Positions 22,174-29,330 of a stretch of DNA of 31,339 nucleotides are shown here, piece after piece (position 1 is the first letter of the stretch; every line of letters begins with the position of its first letter). Location: positions 1-31,339 of IMG/VR virus record IMGVR_UViG_3300045739_000126. One strand, given 5' to 3'. Made by a program: the position numbers and the translations under genes. The notes below the pieces were generated by a model that was not told the origin of the DNA, did no database searches, and was given only the letters and a program-made list of their open reading frames with translations. The DNA comes from a virus.

Positions 22174-24650
22174 TGCTTGATTCTGGACTGCTCTCCAAAA
22201 ATTTTATAGGAAGAGATGGATTCATTTGGTGGATCGGTCAAGTTCCTGATGCAAAATATTGGAAAGGAAATTTACCATCTTTACCTCAAGATGATCCATC
22301 AAACTTACCTGGATTTAAATATAGAGTTAAGGTAAGAATTCTTGGATATCATACTGCAGACTTAAATAATCTTTCAGACGAAGATCTTCCTTGGGCTCTT
22401 GTTATGCTGCCCACCACAGCAGGATCTGGATCTGGTAGTAGTGCAGTAACTCCAAGATTTTCTGGAGGAGAATTTGTATTTGGATTCTTTTTAGATGGTG
22501 ACAATGGACAGCAACCAGTTATCATTGGTACACTTGGAAACTCTACTCAAACTGTATTATCCAAGTCTTTACCATCCGTTGGATTTAAACCATTTTCCGG
22601 TCACATATCTAGCGGAAAGGCAGTTCCTCCTCATAGTATTAAAGATAGTTCTGGAATTGATAAAAGCACAGTTCCAAATAATAATCAATCTATTCCATCA
22701 GGTTCTAAAGGTGGAACTCCAAATGTAATTGTAAGTGGAAACTCTCCCGATCCAAATAAATCAATCAACCAAGAATCTTCAAATTCTACAGGAGACATTA
22801 AAACAGCTCATCAAGAAAGACAGCAAGAAAATAATAGATCTTTTCCTTTAGGAAATGCTTGTAAAAAAGATAAAAATAAAAAAGATGGAATTAAAAATGC
22901 AATAAAAGATTTAATTAGGGTTATTAATGGAGTTCAAAAATACTATGATTCATACTTATCTCCAACATTAAATTCCATTCAAAATATTTCAACCGAAATA
23001 AGTTTATGTGCAGGACTTATTGCTGGTTATTTAAAAGATATTTTGAATGGTTGGAGATCCGATTTGTTTATAGAAATAAACAAAAGAATTAAAAAACTAC
23101 AGTCTAAATTGAGCACCAAAAAACAAATTATAAGTGGTGAAGTTCAACAAAAATCAATTGATTCCATTGGATGCATTTTTAATAAAATTATCAATTCTTT
23201 AAAGTCTTTAGTTGAACAATTTTTAACTAAGTTTCTTGATAGAATTTTTGATGCTGCTGAATGTATTATTGATACTATGATAGGATCTTTGTTTGATAGT
23301 ATCATAGGTCCATTGGAGGGTGCAATTTCTTCTGCTTTGGGTCCATTAAATAAACTGATTTCTGGGATATCTGGAGGATTGTCTCAAGCTATTAACTTTG
23401 CATCGATGATTCAGAATTTTCTTTCTTGTGAAGAAGAAGATGCTTGCCCAGAAGTTCAAACTTGGTCTTGGTTAGATGGTCCAAAACCAGGAACTGAAGA
23501 TGATTATTCAAATGCACTTTCTAAAATTTCATCTACAGGATTTAGTAATTTATTAGGAAATCCTTCATTGTCTTCATTAAGAACCGGAAATGTTCTTAAC
23601 TGTTTATCAGGGCCCTCTTTGTGTGGACCACCAAAAATTGAAATATTTGGAGGAGGTGGTGGAGGAGCATCTGCAAATGCCATCATTGGGGATGATGGAG
23701 AAATTCTTGCTGTTGATTTGTTGACTCCGGGATTAAATTACTATAGTAATCCTTTTGTTTACTTTGATGATGTCTGTGGTAATGGATCTGGAGCAAGAGC
23801 AGAAGCAATAGTTGGAACTGATGGTAATGATTGTGGAAAGTTGATAGGAATTAAAGTTACTAATGGAGGTAAAGGATATAAGAGAAGAAGTGATGGAAGT
23901 CTTGGATCGGGAGGAAAAACTCTTGTTGGCATTGGATCGACTGCAAAGGCAATGGTTCTTCCTTCCGGAGCAAACTTTTCAATCAATAGTTCTAGTTTTA
24001 ACTTTAAAATACTTTCTGGAATCATTACATCTTTATCGGGAATTTCTACTACTGTTTTATCAGGACCCGAAATTCCATGTGGAGTGACTACTTCTTATTC
24101 TTCAGTTGCAGCTTACGTGAGACAAGGTTCTACTGTAACAATTCCTCCAAATGGTTCTATTATAATTCCAGCATCAACAACATTAACTAATTTACCAAGC
24201 AATGTTCAGAAAAATGGAACTACTTATACATTCCCTTCAGGAGGAACTATTACAGTTCCTGTGGGGATAGGAACAACTTCAATTTCTTCTGTTACATCTC
24301 CAATAACTAATTATGGTGTTGTTTTAGAATTGGATGAAGTATTGGTTAAGAACACTGGTATAAATTATTCTCCAGATGATAAAATTTGCATATCTCCGGA
24401 TAATGGAGCTAACTTGATTCCTCAGTTTGATCCATATGGAAGATTGCTCAGTGTTAGAATTCTAAATAAAGGTACATTTGTTACTGCTAGACCGACTATT
24501 TCTATATGCAATAGTGATACTGGAATAAATGCAGAAATGTTTGCTGTCTTAAAACCGAAAAAGGTTACTCCCGAAGAAGCACAAACTTTAGGATTAGATC
24601 AAGATAAAATTATAAGTGTTATGGATTGTGTAGGTAAGGTAAATGTCTGA
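22173..24650 (+). CDS. 5: baseplate spike hub protein gp5-like, without lysozyme domain
   Basis: 825 aa. The N-terminal OB-fold (about 10-125) matches T4 gp5: IWWIGQVPDAKYWKG, FKYRVKVRILGYHTADL, LPWALVMLPTTAGSGSGSSA and VFGFFLDGDNGQQPVIIGTL. The T4 lysozyme domain that follows is missing; instead there is a Ser/Asn/Pro linker, a long helical region (about 230-420) and Gly-rich beta repeats with VTNGGKGY-type and NPFVYFDD-type units (about 490-600), which look like a trimeric spike stem. The C-terminal part is beta-rich. It would sit on the hub and continue into the needle, with the next gene's product as a likely tip. The lysozyme function may have moved to the protein encoded at 17989. Confidence 0.74.
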   Translation: MLDSGLLSKNFIGRDGFIWWIGQVPDAKYWKGNLPSLPQDDPSNLPGFKYRVKVRILGYHTADLNNLSDEDLPWALVMLPTTAGSGSGSSAVTPRFSGGEFVFGFFLDGDNGQQPVIIGTLGNSTQTVLSKSLPSVGFKPFSGHISSGKAVPPHSIKDSSGIDKSTVPNNNQSIPSGSKGGTPNVIVSGNSPDPNKSINQESSNSTGDIKTAHQERQQENNRSFPLGNACKKDKNKKDGIKNAIKDLIRVINGVQKYYDSYLSPTLNSIQNISTEISLCAGLIAGYLKDILNGWRSDLFIEINKRIKKLQSKLSTKKQIISGEVQQKSIDSIGCIFNKIINSLKSLVEQFLTKFLDRIFDAAECIIDTMIGSLFDSIIGPLEGAISSALGPLNKLISGISGGLSQAINFASMIQNFLSCEEEDACPEVQTWSWLDGPKPGTEDDYSNALSKISSTGFSNLLGNPSLSSLRTGNVLNCLSGPSLCGPPKIEIFGGGGGGASANAIIGDDGEILAVDLLTPGLNYYSNPFVYFDDVCGNGSGARAEAIVGTDGNDCGKLIGIKVTNGGKGYKRRSDGSLGSGGKTLVGIGSTAKAMVLPSGANFSINSSSFNFKILSGIITSLSGISTTVLSGPEIPCGVTTSYSSVAAYVRQGSTVTIPPNGSIIIPASTTLTNLPSNVQKNGTTYTFPSGGTITVPVGIGTTSISSVTSPITNYGVVLELDEVLVKNTGINYSPDDKICISPDNGANLIPQFDPYGRLLSVRILNKGTFVTARPTISICNSDTGINAEMFAVLKPKKVTPEEAQTLGLDQDKIISVMDCVGKVNV

Positions 24651-25224
24651 TAAATTTAAGGCAGAATTTTGTATACATGATGAAACTGCCGATAGGATTA
24701 TTGAGACTGGTAGATATTGGGAAGATGAAACTACTTTCTCTGCATATAAATTAACTTCTGGATATGACCCAGACCACTATTTGTCTTTTGATGTAAATCG
24801 TGGTCCAGAGGAATCTGGATGGACACTTTTTAGTACTCCTGGAACTTTTCAAGTAAGAGCTGGATCAAAAACACCACCTAAATCCGGTGCAGTAAATTTC
24901 TTTGCAGAAAACGGAGATGTTAATATTACCTGCATGAATGGTGATATTCGTTTAAAGGCACGAAATATTCATATCGATGCTTCTTTAAATGTCTCTGATA
25001 ATAGAAATGGAATAGTCCATATTAAAGGTAGTGAAAAGGTTTCAATCCACGCACCAACTGTTGAGGTTGAAGCAAAAAGAATGTTAAGAGTAGTTTCTAG
25101 TGGAAGTTTTGTTCTTGATATTGCCAATGTCAGTGAATTAAATATGGGCATGTGTAAAGCATTCTCAAATTCATCATCAACAATACTTCCACTTGTTGGA
25201 ACTACAAAGAATTTTGTTAGTTAG
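24643..25224 (+). CDS. spike/needle-type structural protein
   Basis: 193 aa, overlapping the gp5-like gene by 8 nt. The middle has short repeated strands FFAENGDVNITCMNGDIRLK, ARNIHIDASLNVS and KVSIHAPTVEVEAKR, the pattern of a triple-stranded beta helix seen in the C-terminal needles of gp5 and VgrG. Position after the gp5-like gene suggests that needle and hub are separate polypeptides here. No tip-type zinc or iron motif (HxH) is seen. Structural role is inferred. Confidence 0.65.
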   Translation: MSDKFKAEFCIHDETADRIIETGRYWEDETTFSAYKLTSGYDPDHYLSFDVNRGPEESGWTLFSTPGTFQVRAGSKTPPKSGAVNFFAENGDVNITCMNGDIRLKARNIHIDASLNVSDNRNGIVHIKGSEKVSIHAPTVEVEAKRMLRVVSSGSFVLDIANVSELNMGMCKAFSNSSSTILPLVGTTKNFVS

Positions 25225-25235
25225 GAGATAAAAAA

Positions 25236-25907
25236 ATGCCATTTTCATTTGATGTAACAAATGTAACTTTTTTAAATGCTGGATCAGGAGAAAGTAAGTT
25301 AGTAGATATTGATGGACAAGGACCAACTCAGGGATGTGCATATTTGGAAGGACCTGTTCATATCGGAAACGAGAGTGGATATACTCCAGTAGATATAAAT
25401 GAGTTCGGTGCTTTGAGTGTAGATCAGTGCCAAAATATATCTCAAAAACCACTTCCATTTTATTCTTTTTTCGCAAAAACTTATGCAAGAATTAAAAGTT
25501 TTTTAAAGGTAGATAAACTTTTAACAGTTGAATTGATAAAGTCAAAAATAATTTATACGGATGTCTTAATGGCAAAGACAAAAAACTTTGTTATAAATCA
25601 TCCAGACAAAAAAGATAAAAAGTTAGTTCATGCTTGTTTAGAAGGACCTGAAAATGGAGTATACATAAGAGGGAAAACAAAGGATAATAAAATTTTATTG
25701 CCAGATTATTGGACAAATTTAATAGATCATGATACAATAACAGTTTCATTGACTCCTATTGGTTCACATCAAGATTTGATTGTAAAAGAAGTGAAGGAAA
25801 ATTATATTTCAATACAGTCTAATTGCAGTATACCAATAAATTGTTTTTATCATATTTTTGCGGAAAGAAAAGACATTTCTAAATTAGAAACGGAGATTGA
25901 TAACTAA
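25236..25907 (+). CDS. virion structural protein with a C-terminal LEGPE domain, copy 1
   Basis: 223 aa. TTAGGAGA gives a strong ribosome site. The C-terminal domain reads KTKNFVINHPDKKDKKLVHA, CLEGPENGVYIRGKT and LPDYWTNLIDHDTITVSLTP, a unit common at the C-termini of phage and algal-virus tail proteins. Its function is not known to me; it may bind surface ligands or trimerise fibres. The N-terminal half is unrelated to the next gene. The stop overlaps the next start by one base. Confidence 0.68.
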   Translation: MPFSFDVTNVTFLNAGSGESKLVDIDGQGPTQGCAYLEGPVHIGNESGYTPVDINEFGALSVDQCQNISQKPLPFYSFFAKTYARIKSFLKVDKLLTVELIKSKIIYTDVLMAKTKNFVINHPDKKDKKLVHACLEGPENGVYIRGKTKDNKILLPDYWTNLIDHDTITVSLTPIGSHQDLIVKEVKENYISIQSNCSIPINCFYHIFAERKDISKLETEIDN

Positions 25908-26686
25908 TGCCAGGACCTTTTATTTTTAAAGACTATGGAACTTTTACGGGTCCAAATAGTTTTGATGGAAATTATGATTACGATAACTCATCTTTAGAAG
26001 GATTCTGGCACTCAGATTTGCCCACAGATACTTCTTTTTCTTTGACTGATGTAGCATCTATTTTATACTCAAATAAGTCAAATTATCTCGGACATTATTT
26101 GTTTTATAATTCAACTGGGGTTTTAAATCTTGGACATAGCACTGGTTCTATTCCAACTTATATTAGAAATCTTGGGACAGAAATACAGAATGGAAACGGA
26201 ATACAAAATGGAACATATACAATTAATGGAATTACAAATATCAATGGATCAACAACAATAAATGGAAATTTAAATGTTAATGGATATGTATCTTGGAGTG
26301 GATCTATTGTAGGAACCACTAAAGATTTTGACATCTCACATCCAAATAAAGAAAATTATAGACTCAGACATTCTTGCATTGAAGGTCCAGAATATGCGGT
26401 CTATGTTAGAGGTAAGTTAGAAGGAAGTAATGTTATAGAACTTCCAGATTATTGGGATGGACTGGTGGATCTCGAAACAATTACTGTACATCTCACACCA
26501 TATAAAATATATCAAGAATTATTTGTGGAAACTATTCGTTGGGGCAAACAAATCATAATTAAAAACAATGCTGGTGGACCTATTAACTGCAGTTACACAA
26601 TTTCTGCAAAGAGAATCGATGTGAGGGATATTATTGTTGAATATGAGGGAAATGAAGTTCAACATTTTGATTTAGAGAGGAAATAG
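25907..26686 (+). CDS. virion structural protein with a C-terminal LEGPE domain, copy 2
   Basis: 259 aa. The N-terminal half starts MPGPFIFKDYGTFTGPNSFD; a beta-repeat neck follows (GITNINGSTTINGNLNVNGY), as in fibre shafts. The C-terminal domain (TKDFDISHPNKENYRLRHSC, IEGPEYAVYVRGKLEG, LPDYWDGLVDLETITVHLTP) is a paralogue of that in the previous gene. It is probably a short fibre or decoration protein of the baseplate. Confidence 0.7.
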   Translation: MPGPFIFKDYGTFTGPNSFDGNYDYDNSSLEGFWHSDLPTDTSFSLTDVASILYSNKSNYLGHYLFYNSTGVLNLGHSTGSIPTYIRNLGTEIQNGNGIQNGTYTINGITNINGSTTINGNLNVNGYVSWSGSIVGTTKDFDISHPNKENYRLRHSCIEGPEYAVYVRGKLEGSNVIELPDYWDGLVDLETITVHLTPYKIYQELFVETIRWGKQIIIKNNAGGPINCSYTISAKRIDVRDIIVEYEGNEVQHFDLERK

Positions 26687-26688
26687 TA

Positions 26689-27528
26689 ATGGCATTTGCA
26701 ATAGGATATACCAGTCCAATTACTCTTTTATCTGATAGAATAACAGGAATACAAAGTTCAAGTAATACACTTCCACAAGCAGTGGGAATTGCTTCAAGCG
26801 GAAGATCTTTGTTTACCCCTGCTGCCGAATTACTTGACAATCTTGCTTTAGATAAAGTTGATATTGTTAATTATTATAAACAAGAAATAGTATCTGCTGG
26901 GCTTGCTGCTACAAATTCTTGTTTGCAAAGTAGATGGCCTCCTTATGTGACTGATCCTGGATATACGGGAACTCCAAGTGATGCTACATTAAAAAGTTCA
27001 GTTGACAATTTATTTGGAGATATAATTGTCGGGACAGCGAAAACTGCTTTAGGGACAGTTGTTGGATTGACTACAACCGGAATGGTTGGATTTGGATCCG
27101 TTAGAGAAGATCTTCTAAGAGCATATTACTACCCTAAAATTGAAAATGAACAATATGATACGGACAATCCTTTTCAAAATCAAAATTGGATTACGATAAC
27201 AACTGGAAATTTGGGGATTGGTGCGAGTGTTAATGTTTGGGTTAATCCAGAAAATGGTAGTTTGATAGGGACAGTGTACTCATTAATCGATACAGGGAGC
27301 CCATGTAATACTTCATCTACATCTATAGGTAGTTCTATTACAACTTTAAAAATTATTCGAGAGGAAGCCCTGGGATTAACTACATCAAACACTATTTTAA
27401 AAGATCAAAAAACATCATATGACCTTCAAATTTGGTCATATAATAGAACTATACAAACTAATACAACAACAGTTACTGGTCTAACATCAGCAATCTCAAT
27501 ATTGCAACAATATGAAGGTCAGTACTGA
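26689..27528 (+). CDS. conserved cyanophage virion-type protein, 279 aa
   Basis: Starts MAFAIGYTSPITLLSDRITG and ends ISILQQYEGQY. The middle has an Ala/Gly/Thr-rich stretch (GTAKTALGTVVGLTTTGMVG) and a YYYPKIENEQYDTDNPFQNQ segment. Two Cys residues are far apart. It follows two structural genes within 3 nt and ends just before an early promoter, so it closes the late block. I know of no function; a structural role is inferred. Confidence 0.65.
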   Translation: MAFAIGYTSPITLLSDRITGIQSSSNTLPQAVGIASSGRSLFTPAAELLDNLALDKVDIVNYYKQEIVSAGLAATNSCLQSRWPPYVTDPGYTGTPSDATLKSSVDNLFGDIIVGTAKTALGTVVGLTTTGMVGFGSVREDLLRAYYYPKIENEQYDTDNPFQNQNWITITTGNLGIGASVNVWVNPENGSLIGTVYSLIDTGSPCNTSSTSIGSSITTLKIIREEALGLTTSNTILKDQKTSYDLQIWSYNRTIQTNTTTVTGLTSAISILQQYEGQY

Positions 27529-27531
27529 CGC

Positions 27532-27560
27532 TTGACACGGACTCACTGCTGTGATATGAT
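27532..27560 (+). promoter_or_regulatory. sigma70-like promoter of the 27.5 kb accessory island
   Basis: TTGACA (27532-27537) and TATGAT (27555-27560) are 17 nt apart, a near-consensus promoter that begins 4 nt after the preceding stop codon. Start expected near 27567, about 19 nt before the ATG at 27586. Confidence 0.82.
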
Positions 27561-27585
27561 ACATGGGTAATCAACGGACGACCGA

Positions 27586-27768
27586 ATGCAAGACGAGTAC
27601 CTCTCACGTTGCGTGGTAGACCCAATTAAACGTACAGTTTATCTGTATTCTAATGAAGGGACGGAAAAGCAAGTGACCTGTGACACGGTAGATGAATTTA
27701 TGAACGTGCTAGAGTTTGTTCGTGCTACAGTGGATGAAGAGACCCTCTCATACGCAAATCCACTTTAA
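27586..27768 (+). CDS. small conserved-type protein, 60 aa, early gene
   Basis: Starts MQDEYLSRCVVDPIKRTVYL and then YSNEGTEKQVTCDTVDEFMN, ending ATVDEETLSYANPL. A small alpha/beta domain is expected. The near-consensus promoter at 27532 makes it an early gene. The ribosome site is weak (CGGACG). I recall similar proteins in cyanophages with no assigned role. Confidence 0.68.
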   Translation: MQDEYLSRCVVDPIKRTVYLYSNEGTEKQVTCDTVDEFMNVLEFVRATVDEETLSYANPL

Positions 27769-27830
27769 GTTTCCAAAAAGGTCGAAAAAAATCCCGGCAA
27801 AATTTTACCCTTATTACTTTTTTGAAAAGT

Positions 27831-28034
27831 ATGGTTTATAAAATTTCATATAAAGACCTCAAGGAGGAACCAGTTAAAACTACTCCTGAGAATGTAAAAG
27901 AGGCAAATGAAGCACTCTTTACAGCAAAGTGGAATCTTCCCAAAGCAGCAAAGCACTGTGGAATGTCACAAAAAGAAATGAAGTTGACATTCTGGGAGTT
28001 TATCAAGTATAATCCTATAACCTACGAAGGTTAA
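27831..28034 (+). CDS. small protein with a helix-turn-helix-like segment, 67 aa
   Basis: The ATG at 27831 is preferred over a TTG at 27822. The sequence starts MVYKISYKDLKEEPVKTTPE. Residues 34-56 (AKWNLPKAAKHCGMSQKEMK, then LTF) resemble the Fis/NtrC-type helix-turn-helix, in which A..G.S are spaced as in DNA-binding helices. It may be a small transcription factor acting on phage or host promoters. It follows the 60-aa gene in the same early unit, 8 nt before the tRNA-Leu. Confidence 0.62.
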   Translation: MVYKISYKDLKEEPVKTTPENVKEANEALFTAKWNLPKAAKHCGMSQKEMKLTFWEFIKYNPITYEG

Positions 28035-28041
28035 TTTTTTT

Positions 28042-28125
28042 GGGCGAGTGTCGTAATAGGTAGCCGAATCGCACTTAAAATGCGCTGGGAGTAATCCCGT
28101 GGGGGTTCGAGTCCCCCCTTGCCCA
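28042..28125 (+). tRNA. tRNA-Leu (anticodon UAA)
   Basis: 84 nt class II tRNA. Acceptor GGGCGAG (28042-28048) pairs with CTTGCCC (28118-28124), discriminator A28125. Anticodon stem CGCA/TGCG with loop CTTAAAA gives anticodon TAA. A long variable arm (CTGGGAGTAATCCCGT) and T-arm GGGGG-TTCGAGT-CCCCC are present. CCA is not encoded. It reads UUA codons, which are frequent in this AT-rich phage. Confidence 0.95.
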
Positions 28126-28126
28126 T

Positions 28127-28172
28127 TAGAAAAGGTAAACATTATAAATAAATATATCGTCTACCTTTTCTA
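28127..28172 (+). promoter_or_regulatory. hairpin covering the HNH gene start codon
   Basis: TAGAAAAGGTA (28127-28137) pairs perfectly with TACCTTTTCTA (28162-28172); the 3' arm ends on the A of the ATG. The 24-nt loop holds the late box at 28143-28150. Read-through RNA from the early island would form the stem. Confidence 0.75.
28143..28150 (+). promoter_or_regulatory. T4-type late promoter box TATAAATA
   Basis: A perfect TATAAATA inside the hairpin loop. A start near 28156-28157 would give a late mRNA without the 5' arm, with about 15 nt before the ATG. Confidence 0.65.
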
Positions 28173-28624
28173 TGAAATACACTGAAGAACAATTTATTGA
28201 TGCTGTAAAGTCCTCAACAAGTGTAAGACAAGTTTTAAATAAGCTTGGACTTAAAGAAGCAGGTGGTAATTATTCCATCACTAAAACAAGAATTAAAAAT
28301 CTTGGATTAGATACTTCACACTTTAAAGGACAAGCTTGGAATAAAGGACAAACATTTGGTCCACGAAAACCTATAGAAGAACTTTTGGTGAATGATAGGA
28401 AATATCCTTATCAATCTCATAAATTAAAAAATCGTCTTTTGCAGGAAGGTATTAAAATTCATCAGTGTGAAATGTGTGGTATATCTGAATGGAGAGGTAG
28501 TCCAACTCCTCTAGAATTGGATCATATAAATGGTGTCAATTATGATAATCGTTTAGAAAATCTCCGTTTATTATGCCCCAACTGCCACGCTCAAACACCA
28601 ACTTATCGTGGTAGAAATAAATAA
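28172..28624 (+). CDS. HNH homing endonuclease
   Basis: 150 aa. The C-terminal HNH domain is complete: zinc pair Cys99/Cys102 (CEMC), LELDHINGVNYDNRLENLRL with Asp117-His118 and Asn130, then LCPNCHAQ with Cys135/Cys138 and His139. The N-terminal part (FIDAVKSSTSVRQVLNKLGL, then NYSITKTRIKNLGL) is a DNA-binding region common in phage HNH proteins. It lies between tRNA-Leu and tRNA-Thr with its own late box and start-codon hairpin, as a free-standing mobile gene. tRNA genes are common targets, so the flanking tRNA region may be its cutting site; this is inferred. Confidence 0.9.
   Translation: MKYTEEQFIDAVKSSTSVRQVLNKLGLKEAGGNYSITKTRIKNLGLDTSHFKGQAWNKGQTFGPRKPIEELLVNDRKYPYQSHKLKNRLLQEGIKIHQCEMCGISEWRGSPTPLELDHINGVNYDNRLENLRLLCPNCHAQTPTYRGRNK
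28616..28623 (+). promoter_or_regulatory. late-box match AATAAATA before the gene at 28648
   Basis: AATAAATA overlaps the HNH stop codon (28622-28624), 24 nt before the ATG at 28648. A weak 5-bp hairpin TAGGA/TCCTA (28635-28648) again covers the start and its AGGA ribosome site. Confidence 0.35.
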
Positions 28625-28647
28625 TCAAAAGTACTAGGAATTATCCT

Positions 28648-28917
28648 ATGAAGTACAGAATTGATTCCAGATACGTTTGGTATAATAGAGGAAACTCAAT
28701 AGTTCTAATGTATTTCATAAATCAAGTTCCTTTTACTTTTGACGAACTCCCTGACGAATCTTTATTTGACTTGGAGTTAGTTGAATTAGCAGACAAAGAA
28801 AGAAGGTTTGAACAGGAAGATTTATACCAATCTTCGTATTATTTGATTCTTGAAGAATGTCATCCATTGATGTTTGAACTTGAATTAGAAAATCCTGAAA
28901 TGTTGCCTGTTGATTAA
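28648..28917 (+). CDS. acidic conserved-type protein, 89 aa
   Basis: Starts MKYRIDSRYVWYNRGNSIVL and continues with FDELPDESLFDLELVELADK; the second half is acidic, ending ELENPEMLPVD. A small alpha/beta fold is likely. Its stop is one base before tRNA-Thr. No family recognised. Confidence 0.62.
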   Translation: MKYRIDSRYVWYNRGNSIVLMYFINQVPFTFDELPDESLFDLELVELADKERRFEQEDLYQSSYYLILEECHPLMFELELENPEMLPVD

Positions 28918-28918
28918 T

Positions 28919-28990
28919 GCCTTTCTAGCTCAGTGGTAGAGCACTCGCCTTGTAAGCGAGCGGTCATCGGTTCAAATCCGATGGGGGGCT
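28919..28990 (+). tRNA. tRNA-Thr (anticodon UGU)
   Basis: 72 nt. Acceptor GCCTTTC (28919-28925) pairs with GGGGGGC (28983-28989) through three G-U pairs; discriminator T28990. D-arm region TAGCTCAGTGGTAGAGC, anticodon stem CTCGC/GCGAG with loop CTTGTAA (anticodon TGT), T-arm ATCGG-TTCAAAT-CCGAT. CCA is not encoded. It reads ACA codons. Confidence 0.94.
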
Positions 28991-29008
28991 TGAGTTCACA
29001 AAACTCCA

Positions 29009-29167
29009 ATGTCACTTATTTCACAACAAGACCGCGAGATGGTCATTGAAGCACTTGAATATTATGTTCAGAAACTTAAGGAAGATAACTGCACCCCTGC
29101 CTCTATCAGTGCTTTCCAAACCCTCCTTAATTGGGTCGAATTGGAGCATTTCAAACATGAAAATTAA
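29009..29167 (+). CDS. small helical protein, 52 aa
   Basis: Starts MSLISQQDREMVIEALEYYV and continues QKLKEDNCTPASISAFQTLL, ending EHFKHEN. Helical throughout. It overlaps the next gene by 11 nt. No clear ribosome site (CAAAACTCC precedes). Function unknown. Confidence 0.55.
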   Translation: MSLISQQDREMVIEALEYYVQKLKEDNCTPASISAFQTLLNWVELEHFKHEN

Positions 29168-29330
29168 TCTTTGGTATTGCGATTCTATGAAACAGTGGCG
29201 TTGGATTCTTACCGATGATTCTAGACCCATTCTAAAGCAAGAATCTGGACAGCAACCATTTCTCCGTGATGCTATGAATGACGTAGCAAATACAGTAGAA
29301 TATATGATGCAATGTAAGCAAAGTGAATGA
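29157..29330 (+). CDS. small protein upstream of the Mom-like gene, 57 aa
   Basis: The ATG at 29157 starts MKINLWYCDSMKQWRWILTD; the frame is open further upstream (ATG at 29046), but that stretch is a shadow of the 52-aa gene. Ends VEYMMQCKQSE. Tryptophan-rich N-terminus, helical C-terminus. It overlaps the Mom-like start by 4 nt (ATGA), so the two are coupled and may work together. In phage Mu the gene just before mom (com) controls its translation, but no Com-like zinc finger is visible here. Confidence 0.58.
   Translation: MKINLWYCDSMKQWRWILTDDSRPILKQESGQQPFLRDAMNDVANTVEYMMQCKQSE

Noticed and set aside
27563-27619. 18-codon frame starting ATGGGTAATC upstream of the 60-aa gene
   Set aside because: Its ATG lies before the predicted transcript start and it overlaps the better-supported gene at 27586.
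29046-29156. Longer form of the 57-aa gene starting at 29046
   Set aside because: This part overlaps the 52-aa gene in another frame and has an unconvincing composition; the ATG at 29157 with an 11-nt overlap fits the tight packing.
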